From Oscillospiraceae bacterium (GTDB lineage: Bacteria; Bacillota; Clostridia; Oscillospirales; Oscillospiraceae), in contig JAISAA010000098.1 in the NCBI GenBank assembly GCA_031266955.1, positions 1 through 13,321 of the forward strand: 13,321 bases of DNA, in the 5' to 3' direction. The first letter of the stretch is position 1; each line of letters opens with the position of its first letter. Of the stretch, positions 4,809 to 13,257 are shown piece by piece. The notes beneath the pieces were generated by a model. That model was not told the DNA's origin, ran no database searches, and saw nothing but the letters and a program-made list of their open reading frames with translations. Made by a program: the position numbers and the translations under genes.

Positions 4809-6740
4809 ATGGCGATCGTCAAGATGAAAAAACTCCGCGTAACGGCGATGCGATCCCAAAAAGAGGAGCTTTTGAAAAAGCTCCTTATTCTCGGGTGCGT
4901 TGAGGTCTCGGAGCCGGACGGCTTGCTCGCGGATCCCGAGGTGGCGGCGCTCACAGTCCGTGAAACGGGGGAGCTTGACGCTCTCCGCTCGGAGCAAGCA
5001 AGCGTCGCGCGGGCGCTTGAGACGCTCGGGCGTTACGCGCCGGCGAAATCAAAGCTGTTCGCCGAACGCGAGGATGTCGCCGCGTCCGATTTTCTCGAGG
5101 AAGCCGAAATCGGGGCGAATATCCGTCTCGCGGCTCGGATCGAAGAAATCGACAGTCAAATTCGCTATACGAACGCGGAGGAAACGCGTCTCGCGGCGCA
5201 AATCGAGTCGCTTCTGCCGTGGGAGCCGCTTGAACTGCCCCTTGACCACGAGGGGACGAGAACGAGCGCGGTGCTGCTCGGTTCCGTGCCGCCCTCGACG
5301 GATTTTCCCGCGCTGGAACGAGCGCTTGAGGATGCGGCGGCGGAAGCCCGTGCGTACAAAATCTCCGTGGGGCGCGACCAGCTTTGCCTGTGCGTGATCT
5401 ATCTGCGGGAAAAGCAGGACGAGGTGTCCGACGCGCTGCGCGAATTTTCGTTTTCGACCTCCGCGCCCAAGAACGTACAAGGCACGGCGAGAGAGAGCAT
5501 TGAGGAGTTGCGCCGGCGCGTGTCGGAGCTGTGCGAGCAGCGCGCGGGGCTGACTGAGGAAATTAACGCCGCGTCGCCGCGCCGGGCGGGACTTGTGCGT
5601 TGCGCGGACGTGCTCGCGACGAAGATTTCCCGCGCCGAGGCGGGCGAGAAATTTATCGCCACGGCGTCCACGTTTACGTTCGCCGGCTGGCTCCCCGAGC
5701 CGTCGGAGGATGAGCTCGTAAAAGCTCTCGAAAGCTTCGTATGCGAATGGGAGCTCACGGAGCCCGACCCGGAGGAATATCCGGACGTGCCCGTAAAGCT
5801 CAAAAACAACGCGCTGACCTCGCCGCTGATGATGGTAACGGAGATGTACAGCCTCCCGGCCTACGACGGCGTTGACCCGAACCCGCTGATGGCGCCGTTT
5901 TTCGTGCTGTTCTACGGGTTTATGATGGCGGATATGGGTTACGGTATTCTGATGACGCTCGCGGCGCTTCTTGTCAGGCGCAAAAAGCCGCGCGGCGGAA
6001 TGAAGACACTTTTCGAGCTGATGTTTTTGTGCGGTATCTCCACATTCGTTTTCGGGATCATAACGGGCGGATTTTTCGGTGACGCGCCGTCGCAGATCGC
6101 GGGGCTTTTCGGCAAGACGTTCACGCTGCCGTATACTCCGCCGCTTGACCCCGTGAGCGACGCGACGCTTGTGCTCATAATCGCTTTCGCGCTCGGCGCC
6201 GTGCAGATAATCACGGGAATGGCAATAAATCTGATATATCAGATCAAGACGGGCAACGCGCTGGACGGTATCTTCGACGTCGTTCCCTGGTGGGTGATTT
6301 TCGCGGGTATAGCGCTCGGGGCTCTCGGCGTCACGTGGTACGTCGCCATAGCGGGCGCCGTTATGCTCGTGGCTACGGCGGGGCGCGCGAAGCCCACAAT
6401 AATCGGCAAGATAACGAGCGGGCTCGGCGGGCTGTACAATATCACGGCGTATTTCGGCGATATTTTGTCCTACGCCCGGCTTATGGCGCTTATGCTTGCC
6501 GGCGGCGTCATAGCGAGCGTGTTCAATACGCTCGGCGCGCTGACGGGGAACATCGTCACTTTTCTTTTGATATTCGTCGCGGGACACGCGCTGAATATGG
6601 GGCTTAATCTGCTTGGCTGCTACGTCCATGATCTGCGTTTGCAGTGCCTTGAATACTTAGGCAAGTTCTATAAGGACGGGGGAAGGCCGTTCAGACCTCT
6701 CATTATAGACAGCAAGCATATTAACATAACCGGCAAATAA
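4809..6740 (+). CDS. ntpI: A/V-type ATPase membrane subunit I (a subunit, stator)
   Basis: A 643-residue protein of normal family length. Residues 1-355 are a soluble, charged, coiled-coil arm that binds the peripheral stalks; from about 360 the chain is a multi-pass membrane domain that forms the ion half-channels beside the rotor ring. Family marks are PFFVLFYGFMMADMGYGILM (363-382), GDILSYARLMALMLAGGVIA with the essential arginine R557, and the C-terminal GHALNMGLNLLGCYVHDLRL followed by an EYLGKFY segment. The arginine separates entry and exit channels by disturbing the rotor glutamate. The ATG directly abuts the ntpF stop (TAGATG); the nearest Shine-Dalgarno-like GGAAAGGA ends 14 nt upstream, so translation likely depends on coupling to ntpF. 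The MAIVKMKKLRVTAM start is typical of the family. Confidence 0.95.
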   Translation: MAIVKMKKLRVTAMRSQKEELLKKLLILGCVEVSEPDGLLADPEVAALTVRETGELDALRSEQASVARALETLGRYAPAKSKLFAEREDVAASDFLEEAEIGANIRLAARIEEIDSQIRYTNAEETRLAAQIESLLPWEPLELPLDHEGTRTSAVLLGSVPPSTDFPALERALEDAAAEARAYKISVGRDQLCLCVIYLREKQDEVSDALREFSFSTSAPKNVQGTARESIEELRRRVSELCEQRAGLTEEINAASPRRAGLVRCADVLATKISRAEAGEKFIATASTFTFAGWLPEPSEDELVKALESFVCEWELTEPDPEEYPDVPVKLKNNALTSPLMMVTEMYSLPAYDGVDPNPLMAPFFVLFYGFMMADMGYGILMTLAALLVRRKKPRGGMKTLFELMFLCGISTFVFGIITGGFFGDAPSQIAGLFGKTFTLPYTPPLDPVSDATLVLIIAFALGAVQIITGMAINLIYQIKTGNALDGIFDVVPWWVIFAGIALGALGVTWYVAIAGAVMLVATAGRAKPTIIGKITSGLGGLYNITAYFGDILSYARLMALMLAGGVIASVFNTLGALTGNIVTFLLIFVAGHALNMGLNLLGCYVHDLRLQCLEYLGKFYKDGGRPFRPLIIDSKHINITGK

Positions 6741-6766
6741 ACGAAAAAATATAGGAGGAAAAAACA

Positions 6767-7252
6767 ATGGCGGCACTTATCGAACAATTCGGAGGTATGG
6801 CGCTCGGACTGCTTGGCGCGGCGCTCGCGGTCATCCTGCCGGGCGTGGGCTCGGCGAAGGGCACGGGAATGACAGGGGAGGCCGGCGCGGGGCTTATGTG
6901 TGAAGACCCGAGCAAATTCGGCAAGGTGATGATTTTACAGGTCATTCCGGGCACTCAGGGCATTTACGGCTTCGTCGTGGGATTTCTCACGCTGATGTTT
7001 ATGGGACTGCTTGACGGCACGGCGGTAGACCTGACCGTCACGGAGGGCTTCCGCTACTTTGTGGCCTGCCTGCCGATCGCTTTCGGCGGCTGGCTCTCGG
7101 CTATAGCGCAGGGGCGCGTCGCCACGGCATCGATAAACATTCTCTCAAAGAAACCCGACGACTGGGCGAAGGGTATGATCCTCTGCATCACGGTTGAGTT
7201 CTACGCCATCCTGTCGCTGCTCGTCTCGCTGTTTATGATCTTGTTTATGTAA
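6767..7252 (+). CDS. ntpK: A/V-type ATPase rotor-ring subunit K (c subunit), Na+-site type
   Basis: A 161-residue proteolipid with four transmembrane helices in two hairpins (about 8-34, 53-82, 95-124, 136-160), the duplicated 16-kDa form. The ion-carrying carboxylate is E144 in VEFYAILSLL of helix 4; the matching place in hairpin 1 holds Q64, so there is one carrier per four helices. Residues equivalent to the Na+ ligands of Enterococcus hirae NtpK are present: IPGTQGIYGF (60-69, giving T63, Q64, Y67), Q115 in AIAQGRVA, and E144. This argues for Na+ coupling (inference from known structures). AGGAGG at about 6753-6758 with 8-9 nt spacing is the best ribosome-binding site of the operon, fitting the many copies of K per enzyme. 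Confidence 0.96.
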   Translation: MAALIEQFGGMALGLLGAALAVILPGVGSAKGTGMTGEAGAGLMCEDPSKFGKVMILQVIPGTQGIYGFVVGFLTLMFMGLLDGTAVDLTVTEGFRYFVACLPIAFGGWLSAIAQGRVATASINILSKKPDDWAKGMILCITVEFYAILSLLVSLFMILFM

Positions 7253-7271
7253 GCCGGGCCGGTATTTACTT

Positions 7272-7868
7272 ATGGACGGAATTGCAAAAATACTTGACAG
7301 GATAAGAGCCGACTCGAACGCCGAGCGCGCCGTCCTCGCGGAGGAAAGCGCGGCGCGGCGCTCCGAGATTGCGGCAAGGTACGCAAAAGAGGAAAAGGAA
7401 GCCTACGGCGCCGCGATCGAAAAAGGCGCGATAGAGGCCGCGGCGCGTTTTGAGAGACTTAAAAACGTCGCGCAGCTCGAGGCGCGCAAGCAGCTTTTGG
7501 CGGAGAAGCAGGCGCTTTTGGCCGAGACCTTCGAGCTCGCCGAGAAGCGTCTGGCGGAGCTCCCGGAAAGCGATTACTGCGAGTTTCTCGCAAAACTCGC
7601 CGCTGGAGCCTCGCGCACAGGTGCGGAGGAGCTGATTTTTTCAAAAACCGACGGCGCCCGTCTCGGCGCCGCCGTGACCGACCGGGCCAACGCGATCTTG
7701 CGGCAGACGGGGCGGCGCGGTGAGCTGACGCTGTCTGGCCGGACGCGGGACATACGCGGCGGGCTCATCGTTTCCGGGGGAGAGGTCGAGACGAATTGCA
7801 CGCTGGCGGCGCTTGTGTCGCAGTATAAAAACGAGCTGTCGCCGCGCGTGGCGGAAATTCTGTTTTGA
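7272..7868 (+). CDS. ntpE: A/V-type ATPase peripheral-stalk subunit E
   Basis: A 198-residue protein of usual length. Residues 1-100 form a charged coiled-coil helix that pairs with subunit NtpF; the C-terminal part (about 105-198) is the globular alpha/beta domain that binds the top of subunit B, with the family signature RDIRGGLIVSGGEVETNCTL followed by a short helix ending VAEILF. Together with NtpF it acts as the stator. The ATG lies 19 nt after the ntpK stop, and I see no good Shine-Dalgarno sequence before it, so its translation may rely on ribosomes ending at ntpK, or be kept low. The next gene follows within 10-19 nt. Confidence 0.93.
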   Translation: MDGIAKILDRIRADSNAERAVLAEESAARRSEIAARYAKEEKEAYGAAIEKGAIEAAARFERLKNVAQLEARKQLLAEKQALLAETFELAEKRLAELPESDYCEFLAKLAAGASRTGAEELIFSKTDGARLGAAVTDRANAILRQTGRRGELTLSGRTRDIRGGLIVSGGEVETNCTLAALVSQYKNELSPRVAEILF

Positions 7869-7878
7869 ATGAAAGCGG

Positions 7879-8895
7879 GTGAGGCTGTTGGCAAAAACGA
7901 GTAAGATCCGCGACACGGAGCTCATCACGCTGTCCGCCGTGCTGCGCGCGCGGGAGGGGCGGCTGCTTTCCGGAGAGCTCGCGGAGCGTATGCTCGAAGC
8001 CCCGCGGGCCGAGGACGCCGCTAAGCTGCTTGACGAATGCGGCTACCGCGATATGTCGGAGCTCGACGTGTTCGGGATAGAGGACGCGCTGTCGGAGCGC
8101 CGCGCGGCGCTTTACGCCGAAATGCTGAAAACCGGGGCCGCCGCGCCCATCGTGCGTATATTTATGCTGAAATACGACTACCACAATGTAAAGACGCTTG
8201 TGAAATCGATGGGAGCCAACGAGGACGCGACGCGCATATTATCGGCGTCCGGAAGAGTTGGGGCGAAGGCAGTCACGGAGGCGTTCATATCCGGAGACAG
8301 AAAGGACTTGCCCGAGAAGCTAAGGCAGGCGATGAGCGAGGGCGTCGGCACTCTGTCGCGCACGTCAAATCCGCAGCTCTCGGACATAACCTCCGACAAG
8401 CTGTACTACGCCGAGCTCACGGAGATCGCCGCCTCAACCGGCAGCGATATTATCACGGGATACGTCCGGCTTATCATCGACACCGCGAATCTGCGGACGT
8501 TCGCGCGCTCTGCGCGAACCGAAAGAACGCGGGATTTCCTCGCTTCCGCGCTGTTTGACGGCGGGAACGCTTCTGTTAAGGATATCTTAGAGGCGCAGTA
8601 TTCGGGCGAAGGACTTGAAAACGCGTTCCGCGCGGCTGAGTTGGCGCGCGCGGTGAAGCTTGCGCCCGACGTCCTCGGCGGCGGCGCGCAGACGGCGTTC
8701 GAGCGCGAATGCGACAACGCCGTGAAGCTCTACACCGAGCCCGCGAAGCTTGTGCCGTTCGGCGCGGCGGTCGTGCTGAGATATCTGCTCGCGTTCGATT
8801 GGGAAATGACCTCCGTGCGGATGATACTTTCCGGGCGCCTCGCGGGGGTGGAGCCGGAAAAAATACGGGAAAGGTTGCGTGACGCGTATGTATAA
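7879..8895 (+). CDS. ntpC: A/V-type ATPase subunit C (d-type rotor adaptor)
   Basis: An all-helical protein of up to 338 residues, the funnel that sits on the K ring and links it to the D-G shaft. Family marks are RIFMLKYDYHNVKTLVK (93-109), a YVRLIIDTANLRTFAR segment near 195-210 and the C-terminal VLRYLLAFDWEMTSVRMILSGRL. The start is uncertain: a GTG at 7879 gives MRLLAKTSKIRD, but a TTG at 7888 gives MAKTSKIRDTEL, with GGTG (7878-7881) spaced 6 nt from it, and looks closer to family N-termini. The coordinate given is the outer limit. The 3' end overlaps ntpG by 8 nt, indicating translational coupling. Confidence 0.92.
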   Translation: MRLLAKTSKIRDTELITLSAVLRAREGRLLSGELAERMLEAPRAEDAAKLLDECGYRDMSELDVFGIEDALSERRAALYAEMLKTGAAAPIVRIFMLKYDYHNVKTLVKSMGANEDATRILSASGRVGAKAVTEAFISGDRKDLPEKLRQAMSEGVGTLSRTSNPQLSDITSDKLYYAELTEIAASTGSDIITGYVRLIIDTANLRTFARSARTERTRDFLASALFDGGNASVKDILEAQYSGEGLENAFRAAELARAVKLAPDVLGGGAQTAFERECDNAVKLYTEPAKLVPFGAAVVLRYLLAFDWEMTSVRMILSGRLAGVEPEKIRERLRDAYV

Positions 8896-9202
8896 GATAG
8901 CTGTTATGGGCGGCGCGGACACGGTGCTCGGCTTCAAGGCGCTGGGGCTGGATACGCATCCGGTCTCCGGGGACGACGAGGCGCGCCGCGTATTCCGCAA
9001 GCTGGCGAATCCCGAGGAAAAATACGCGATCATCTATATGGAAGAGCGGCTCAGCCGTGTTTTGGCGGAGGAAGTCGCCGAATTTAACGACAAAACGATG
9101 CCGGCGGTGATACTTATCCCCGGACGCGACGGTTCTATGGGGCTGGGACTTACCGCCCTGCACGACGCGGTGATACGCGCGGTCGGCGCGGATATCCTGT
9201 GA
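8888..9202 (+). CDS. ntpG: A/V-type ATPase subunit F-type (NtpG), central shaft
   Basis: A 104-residue Rossmann-like small subunit that binds subunit D in the rotating shaft; called F in Thermus and NtpG in Enterococcus. It opens MYKIAVMGGADTVLGFKALGLD, has YAIIYMEERLSRVL in the middle and PAVILIPGRDGSMGLGL before the last helix, all typical. I start it at the ATG 8888, which gives the family-like N-terminus and an 8-nt overlap with ntpC. A GTG at 8879 in the same frame is possible, as AAGG (8871-8874) lies only 4 nt before it. Between this gene and ntpA is a 55-nt gap, the longest within the operon, without an evident promoter or terminator. Confidence 0.93.
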   Translation: MYKIAVMGGADTVLGFKALGLDTHPVSGDDEARRVFRKLANPEEKYAIIYMEERLSRVLAEEVAEFNDKTMPAVILIPGRDGSMGLGLTALHDAVIRAVGADIL

Positions 9203-9257
9203 GCCGCGCTATGTATTGCCCGGTCGTACGAACGCATTATCTGAAAGGAATGATTAA

Positions 9258-11030
9258 ATGAGCGGTAAAATCATAAAGGTTTCAGGCCCGCTTGTCGTCG
9301 CGGAGGGACTGGAAGACGCCAATATTTCGGATGTCGTCCGCGTCGGGGAGCAGCGGCTGATCGGCGAGATACTGACGATGACGGGCGGCAGCGCCGCGAT
9401 CCAGGTTTATGAGGAGACCTCCGGACTCGGTCCCGGAGCGGCGGTGGACACAACGGGCTCGCCGCTGTCGGTCGAGCTCGGACCGGGTCTGCTCGAAAAT
9501 ATTTATGACGGGATACAGCGCCCGCTCGTCGAGGTGCGCGAGAAGACCGGGCACACGATAGCGCGCGGAGTTGACGTTCCGGCGCTGAATCGCGATAAGG
9601 TGTGGGATTTCACGGCGACGGCGGCGATTGGCGATTGCGTCACAGGCGGAGACGTGCTCGGGACCGTGCTGGAAACAAGCTCCGTACTGCACAAAATTAT
9701 GGTTCCGCCGGGCGTGTCCGGGACGCTTGAAAAAATCGAAAGCGGCGGCTATACGGTCGATAAAACGGTCGCCGTGATAAAAACCGACGCGGGCGGGACG
9801 GAGAACGTTACGCTTATGCAGAAATGGCCCGTGCGTATCGCGAGGCCGTATGATAAAAAGGCCGTACCCTCCGCGCCGTTAAACTCCGGACAGCGCGTTA
9901 TCGACACGCTTTTCCCGCTGGCAAAGGGCGGCACGGCGGCGGTGCCGGGGCCGTTCGGTTCCGGAAAAACGGTCGTGCAGCATCAGCTCGCCAAATGGTC
10001 CGACGTGGATATCGTCGTATACATCGGCTGCGGCGAGCGCGGCAACGAGATGACGGACGTGCTTATGGAGTTCCCGGAGCTCAAAGACCCGCGCAACGGC
10101 GAGCCTTTGATGAAGCGCACGGTGCTGATAGCAAACACGTCGGATATGCCCGTCGCCGCGCGCGAGGCGTCGATATACACAGGCATCACGATAGCGGAGT
10201 ATTTTCGCGATATGGGCTATGACGTCGCGGTCATAGCGGACTCCACGTCGCGCTGGGCGGAGGCGCTGCGCGAAATGTCCGGACGTGTGGAGGAAATGCC
10301 CGGCGAGGAGGGTTATCCCGCGTATCTGTCCAGCCGTCTGGCGCAGTTTTATGAGCGCGCGGGCTGCGTGGAATGCCTCGGCTCGGATCAGCGCCGCGGG
10401 ACGCTTACGGCGATAGGCGCCGTCTCGCCGCCCGGCGGAGATACGTCAGAGCCCGTGTCACAGGCGACGATGCGCATTGTCAAGGTGTTCTGGGGACTTG
10501 ATTCGTCGCTTGCGTACGCGAGGCACTTTCCGGCGATAAACTGGCTGAACAGCTATTCGCTGTATCTCGACACGCTGCGCCCTTGGTACGACGCGACGTT
10601 CGGCGCCGGCTTTATGGATTCGCGCACGCGCGCGATGAGCATATTGCAGGAAGAATCGGAGCTTCAGGAGGTCGTAAAGCTCGTCGGCGCGGATTCGCTG
10701 TCGCCGCCCGACCGCCTGACGCTTGAAACGGCAAAAATGCTCCGCGAGGACTTTTTGCAGCAAAACGCGTTCGACGAGTTAGACAGTTACTCCGGCTACG
10801 AAAAGCAATCAAAGCTGATAGCGCTGATACTCGCGTACGGAGACGCCTGCCGCGAGGCGATAAACAGGGGAGTCACGGACGTGGAAAAGCTGTTTTCGAT
10901 AGAGGCGCGCGAGCGCTTCGGGCGCGCGAAGATGATACCGCCCGGCGAGTTTGAACAGAAGTATGCCGATATCGAGCGCGATGTCAGATATCAAATCAGC
11001 GAGATCATAGAGGGAGGCGAGGACGCGTGA
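9258..11030 (+). CDS. ntpA: A/V-type ATPase catalytic subunit A
   Basis: A 590-residue catalytic subunit of normal length; three copies alternate with B in the head and hydrolyse or make ATP. The P-loop GPFGSGKT is at 231-238 (K237) and the catalytic glutamate E260 lies in GCGERGNEMTDVL; both are one residue off Enterococcus hirae NtpA K238 and E261. Other marks are the Walker B region YDVAVIADSTSRWAEALRE and the A-type-specific insertion region (about 115-190, starting NRDKVWDF). GAAAGGAATG before the ATG is a good ribosome-binding site. No inteins or frameshifts are seen. The stop overlaps the GTG start of ntpB (GTGA), tying synthesis of the two head subunits, which are needed in equal numbers. 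Confidence 0.98.
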   Translation: MSGKIIKVSGPLVVAEGLEDANISDVVRVGEQRLIGEILTMTGGSAAIQVYEETSGLGPGAAVDTTGSPLSVELGPGLLENIYDGIQRPLVEVREKTGHTIARGVDVPALNRDKVWDFTATAAIGDCVTGGDVLGTVLETSSVLHKIMVPPGVSGTLEKIESGGYTVDKTVAVIKTDAGGTENVTLMQKWPVRIARPYDKKAVPSAPLNSGQRVIDTLFPLAKGGTAAVPGPFGSGKTVVQHQLAKWSDVDIVVYIGCGERGNEMTDVLMEFPELKDPRNGEPLMKRTVLIANTSDMPVAAREASIYTGITIAEYFRDMGYDVAVIADSTSRWAEALREMSGRVEEMPGEEGYPAYLSSRLAQFYERAGCVECLGSDQRRGTLTAIGAVSPPGGDTSEPVSQATMRIVKVFWGLDSSLAYARHFPAINWLNSYSLYLDTLRPWYDATFGAGFMDSRTRAMSILQEESELQEVVKLVGADSLSPPDRLTLETAKMLREDFLQQNAFDELDSYSGYEKQSKLIALILAYGDACREAINRGVTDVEKLFSIEARERFGRAKMIPPGEFEQKYADIERDVRYQISEIIEGGEDA

Positions 11031-12406
11031 TCAGGGAATACCGCACAATACAGGAGATAGTAAGCCCCCTTATGGTGGTACGCAATGTCGAGGGCGTGAC
11101 CTATGACGAGCTTGCGGAAATAGAGCTGCCGGGCGGCGAGGTCCGCCGCTGCAAGGTCTTGGAGGTCAACGGGGATTCCGCCGTGGTACAGCTCTTTGAG
11201 TCCGCCGCCGGAATAAATCTGGCCGCCAGCAAGGTGCGTTTTTTGGGACATCCGTTAGAGCTCGCGGTTTCGGGCGATATGCTCGGACGCGTGTTCAACG
11301 GTATGGGACGCCCGATCGACGGCGGCCCGGAGATCCTCGCCGAGAGCCACAACGACGTAAACGGCCTGCCGATGAATCCCGCCGCGCGCGATTATCCGAA
11401 CGAATTCATCCAGACGGGGATATCCACGATAGACGGGCTCAATACGCTCGTGCGCGGCCAGAAGCTGCCGATATTCTCCGGCTCCGGTCTGCCTCACGCG
11501 CAGCTCGCGGCGCAGATCGCGCGCCAGGCGAGGGTGCTCGGTACGGAATCGAACTTCGCCGTCGTGTTCGCGGCGATCGGGATAACATTTGAGGAATCCG
11601 AATACTTCGTCCAGGAATTCAACCGCACGGGCGCTATCGACCGCTCCGTCATATTCTCGAACCTCGCCAACGACCCCGCGGTCGAGCGCATAGCCACGCC
11701 GCGCATGGCGCTGACGGCGGCGGAATACCTCGCGTTTGAAAAGGATATGCACGTGCTCGTAATTCTCACGGACATCACGAACTACGCCGAGGCGCTGCGC
11801 GAAATATCGGCGGCGCGCAAGGAAGTTCCCGGCCGACGAGGCTATCCGGGATATCTCTATACCGATCTCGCCACGATGTACGAGCGCGCGGGCCGGCGCA
11901 TAGGCAAGTCCGGCTCGATAACGATGATACCGATCCTGACGATGCCCGAGGACGACAAGACGCATCCGATCCCGGATCTCACGGGATATATAACGGAGGG
12001 TCAGATAATCCTGTCGCGCGATCTGTACCGCCGCGGCATACTCCCGCCCGTGGACGTTCTGCCGTCGCTCTCGCGCCTTAAAGATAAGGGCATAGGCCAA
12101 GGGAAAACGCGCGAGGATCACGCGGACACGATGAACCAGCTTTTCGCGGCGTATTCCTCCGGCAAGGACGCGAAAGAGCTTATGACGATTCTGGGTGAAT
12201 CCGCGCTGACCCCCACGGACATCAAATTCGCGCAGTTCGCCGACGAATTTGAAAAGCGCTACGTAACGCAGGGGAGCGAGGAAGACCGCTCTATAGAAGA
12301 TACGCTTTCAATAGGCTGGGAGCTTCTGACGATATTGCCGAAGCCCGAGCTAAAGCGCATAAAGCCGGACAATTTGGCGAAATACTACCCGAAGACGGAA
12401 GAATAG
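11027..12406 (+). CDS. ntpB: A/V-type ATPase regulatory subunit B
   Basis: A 459-residue non-catalytic head subunit. As expected for B, the P-loop is lost: the matching place reads SGSGLPHAQLAAQIARQA (from residue 151) without the GKT lysine. The arginine finger that reaches into the A-subunit site is R350 in VLPSLSRLKDKGIG, the same number as in Enterococcus hirae NtpB. TDITNYAEALREIS and GYPGYLYTDLATMYERAGR are further family marks. Start is GTG in a 4-nt overlap with the ntpA stop, with GAGGGAGGCGAGG just upstream. The C-terminus ends LAKYYPKTEE as in typical members. Full length, no anomalies. Confidence 0.98.
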   Translation: MIREYRTIQEIVSPLMVVRNVEGVTYDELAEIELPGGEVRRCKVLEVNGDSAVVQLFESAAGINLAASKVRFLGHPLELAVSGDMLGRVFNGMGRPIDGGPEILAESHNDVNGLPMNPAARDYPNEFIQTGISTIDGLNTLVRGQKLPIFSGSGLPHAQLAAQIARQARVLGTESNFAVVFAAIGITFEESEYFVQEFNRTGAIDRSVIFSNLANDPAVERIATPRMALTAAEYLAFEKDMHVLVILTDITNYAEALREISAARKEVPGRRGYPGYLYTDLATMYERAGRRIGKSGSITMIPILTMPEDDKTHPIPDLTGYITEGQIILSRDLYRRGILPPVDVLPSLSRLKDKGIGQGKTREDHADTMNQLFAAYSSGKDAKELMTILGESALTPTDIKFAQFADEFEKRYVTQGSEEDRSIEDTLSIGWELLTILPKPELKRIKPDNLAKYYPKTEE

Positions 12407-12422
12407 GGGAGGCGGGGAGCCT

Positions 12423-13073
12423 ATGGCGAGCAAGACGATATCGCCGACGCGAATGGAGCTCACGCGCCTGAAAACGCGCCTGAAAACGGCGCGGCGCGGG
12501 CACAAGCTTCTTAAAGACAAGCGCGACGAGCTCATGCGTCAGTTTCTTGAGATCGTCCGGCGCAACCGCGATCTGCGGGCGAGGGTGGACGAAGGACTGT
12601 CGGGGGCAAACCGCGCGCTGTCGGTGGCGTCGGCGATCATGTCCTCCGATATGTTGGAACAGGCGCTGCTTTATCCGCGCCAGCGCGTGGAGCTGGATAT
12701 GACGTTCCGAAACATTATGTCCGTAAACGTGCCGGTGTACGAATTCAAGACGCAGGCGGTCGACCCGTCAGACATCTATCCCTACGGCTTTGCGCAGACC
12801 TCGGGCGAGTTGGACGACGCCATCGCCGCGATGAGCGGAGTTTTCTCCGATATGTTCGAGCTGGCGCAGGTGGAAAAGACGATGCAGCTCTTGGCGGACG
12901 AGATCGAAAAGACGCGCCGCCGCGTCAACGCGCTGGAATACGTGATGATTCCGGATATGGAGAAGAACATAAAATACATCTCTATGAAGCTGGAGGAGAA
13001 CGACCGGAGCACAAAGGTGCGGCTTATGAAGGTAAAGGATATGGTGCTCGAACAGGCGCATGGATATAATTGA
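12423..13073 (+). CDS. ntpD: A/V-type ATPase central-shaft subunit D
   Basis: A 216-residue protein forming the antiparallel coiled coil that turns inside the A3B3 head. The N-terminal helix carries PTRMELTRLKTRLKTARRG and GHKLLKDKRDELMRQFLEI, and the C-terminal helix has RRRVNALEYVMIPDMEKNI followed by the EENDRSTKVRLMKVKDM region, both diagnostic for V/A-ATPase D. The middle (about 75-150) is the more variable head-contact loop. GGGAGG (12406-12412 area) precedes the ATG with about 10 nt spacing; only 16 nt separate it from ntpB. It is the last gene of the set; no ntpH or ntpJ follows before the operon-end hairpins and a new promoter. Confidence 0.96.
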   Translation: MASKTISPTRMELTRLKTRLKTARRGHKLLKDKRDELMRQFLEIVRRNRDLRARVDEGLSGANRALSVASAIMSSDMLEQALLYPRQRVELDMTFRNIMSVNVPVYEFKTQAVDPSDIYPYGFAQTSGELDDAIAAMSGVFSDMFELAQVEKTMQLLADEIEKTRRRVNALEYVMIPDMEKNIKYISMKLEENDRSTKVRLMKVKDMVLEQAHGYN

Positions 13074-13079
13074 ATATAA

Positions 13080-13115
13080 CGTGCCTGCGGGCACGGGGAA
13101 CGCGCCTTCGGCGCG
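13080..13115. repeat. Two short GC-rich hairpins after the operon
   Basis: CGTGCC-TGCG-GGCACG (13080-13095) and CGCGCC-TTC-GGCGCG (13101-13115) follow the ntpD stop closely. Neither has a U-tract. They may stabilise the 3' end of the operon transcript. Confidence 0.5.
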
Positions 13116-13151
13116 ACGGGAGCTGTTGGCACGCGCACGTGTCCTCGGCGC

Positions 13152-13188
13152 GACGAAACGGGCGGAAGCTGCTTCCGCCCGTTTCGTC
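13152..13188. terminator. Long perfect hairpin at the operon end, possible terminator
   Basis: GACGAAACGGGCGGAAGC (13152-13169) and its exact reverse complement (13171-13188) flank a single T, so a stem of about 16-17 bp with a 3-5 nt loop can form. Position about 80 nt after ntpD and before a new promoter suits a transcription end. There is only a short T3 within the descending stem and no U-tract after it, so it is not a textbook intrinsic terminator; a stabilising or Rho-linked role or a repeat element is also possible. It works equally for the opposite strand. Confidence 0.45.
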
Positions 13189-13228
13189 ACACTGCATAAA
13201 GGAATAAGTGAATTTTTATTAAGAATTA

Positions 13229-13257
13229 TTGACAAACACGAGAGCGCCGATTATATT
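13229..13257 (+). promoter_or_regulatory. Near-consensus sigma-A promoter reading out of the window
   Basis: TTGACA at 13229-13234, a 17-bp spacer and TATATT at 13252-13257 predict a start near 13264. It shows that a separate transcription unit begins at the right edge. The frame starting ATG AAA TAC at 13303 is open to the end (six codons) but its ribosome-binding site is weak, so the start of the next gene cannot be fixed. Confidence 0.7.

Noticed and set aside
5049..6629. A 526-codon minus-strand frame inside ntpI
   Set aside because: It is antisense to the well-conserved ntpI and its Arg/His-rich translation is typical of a shadow frame in GC-rich DNA.
11255..12121. A 288-codon minus-strand frame inside ntpB
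   Set aside because: Antisense shadow of a highly conserved gene; composition is Arg-rich and no family features are seen.
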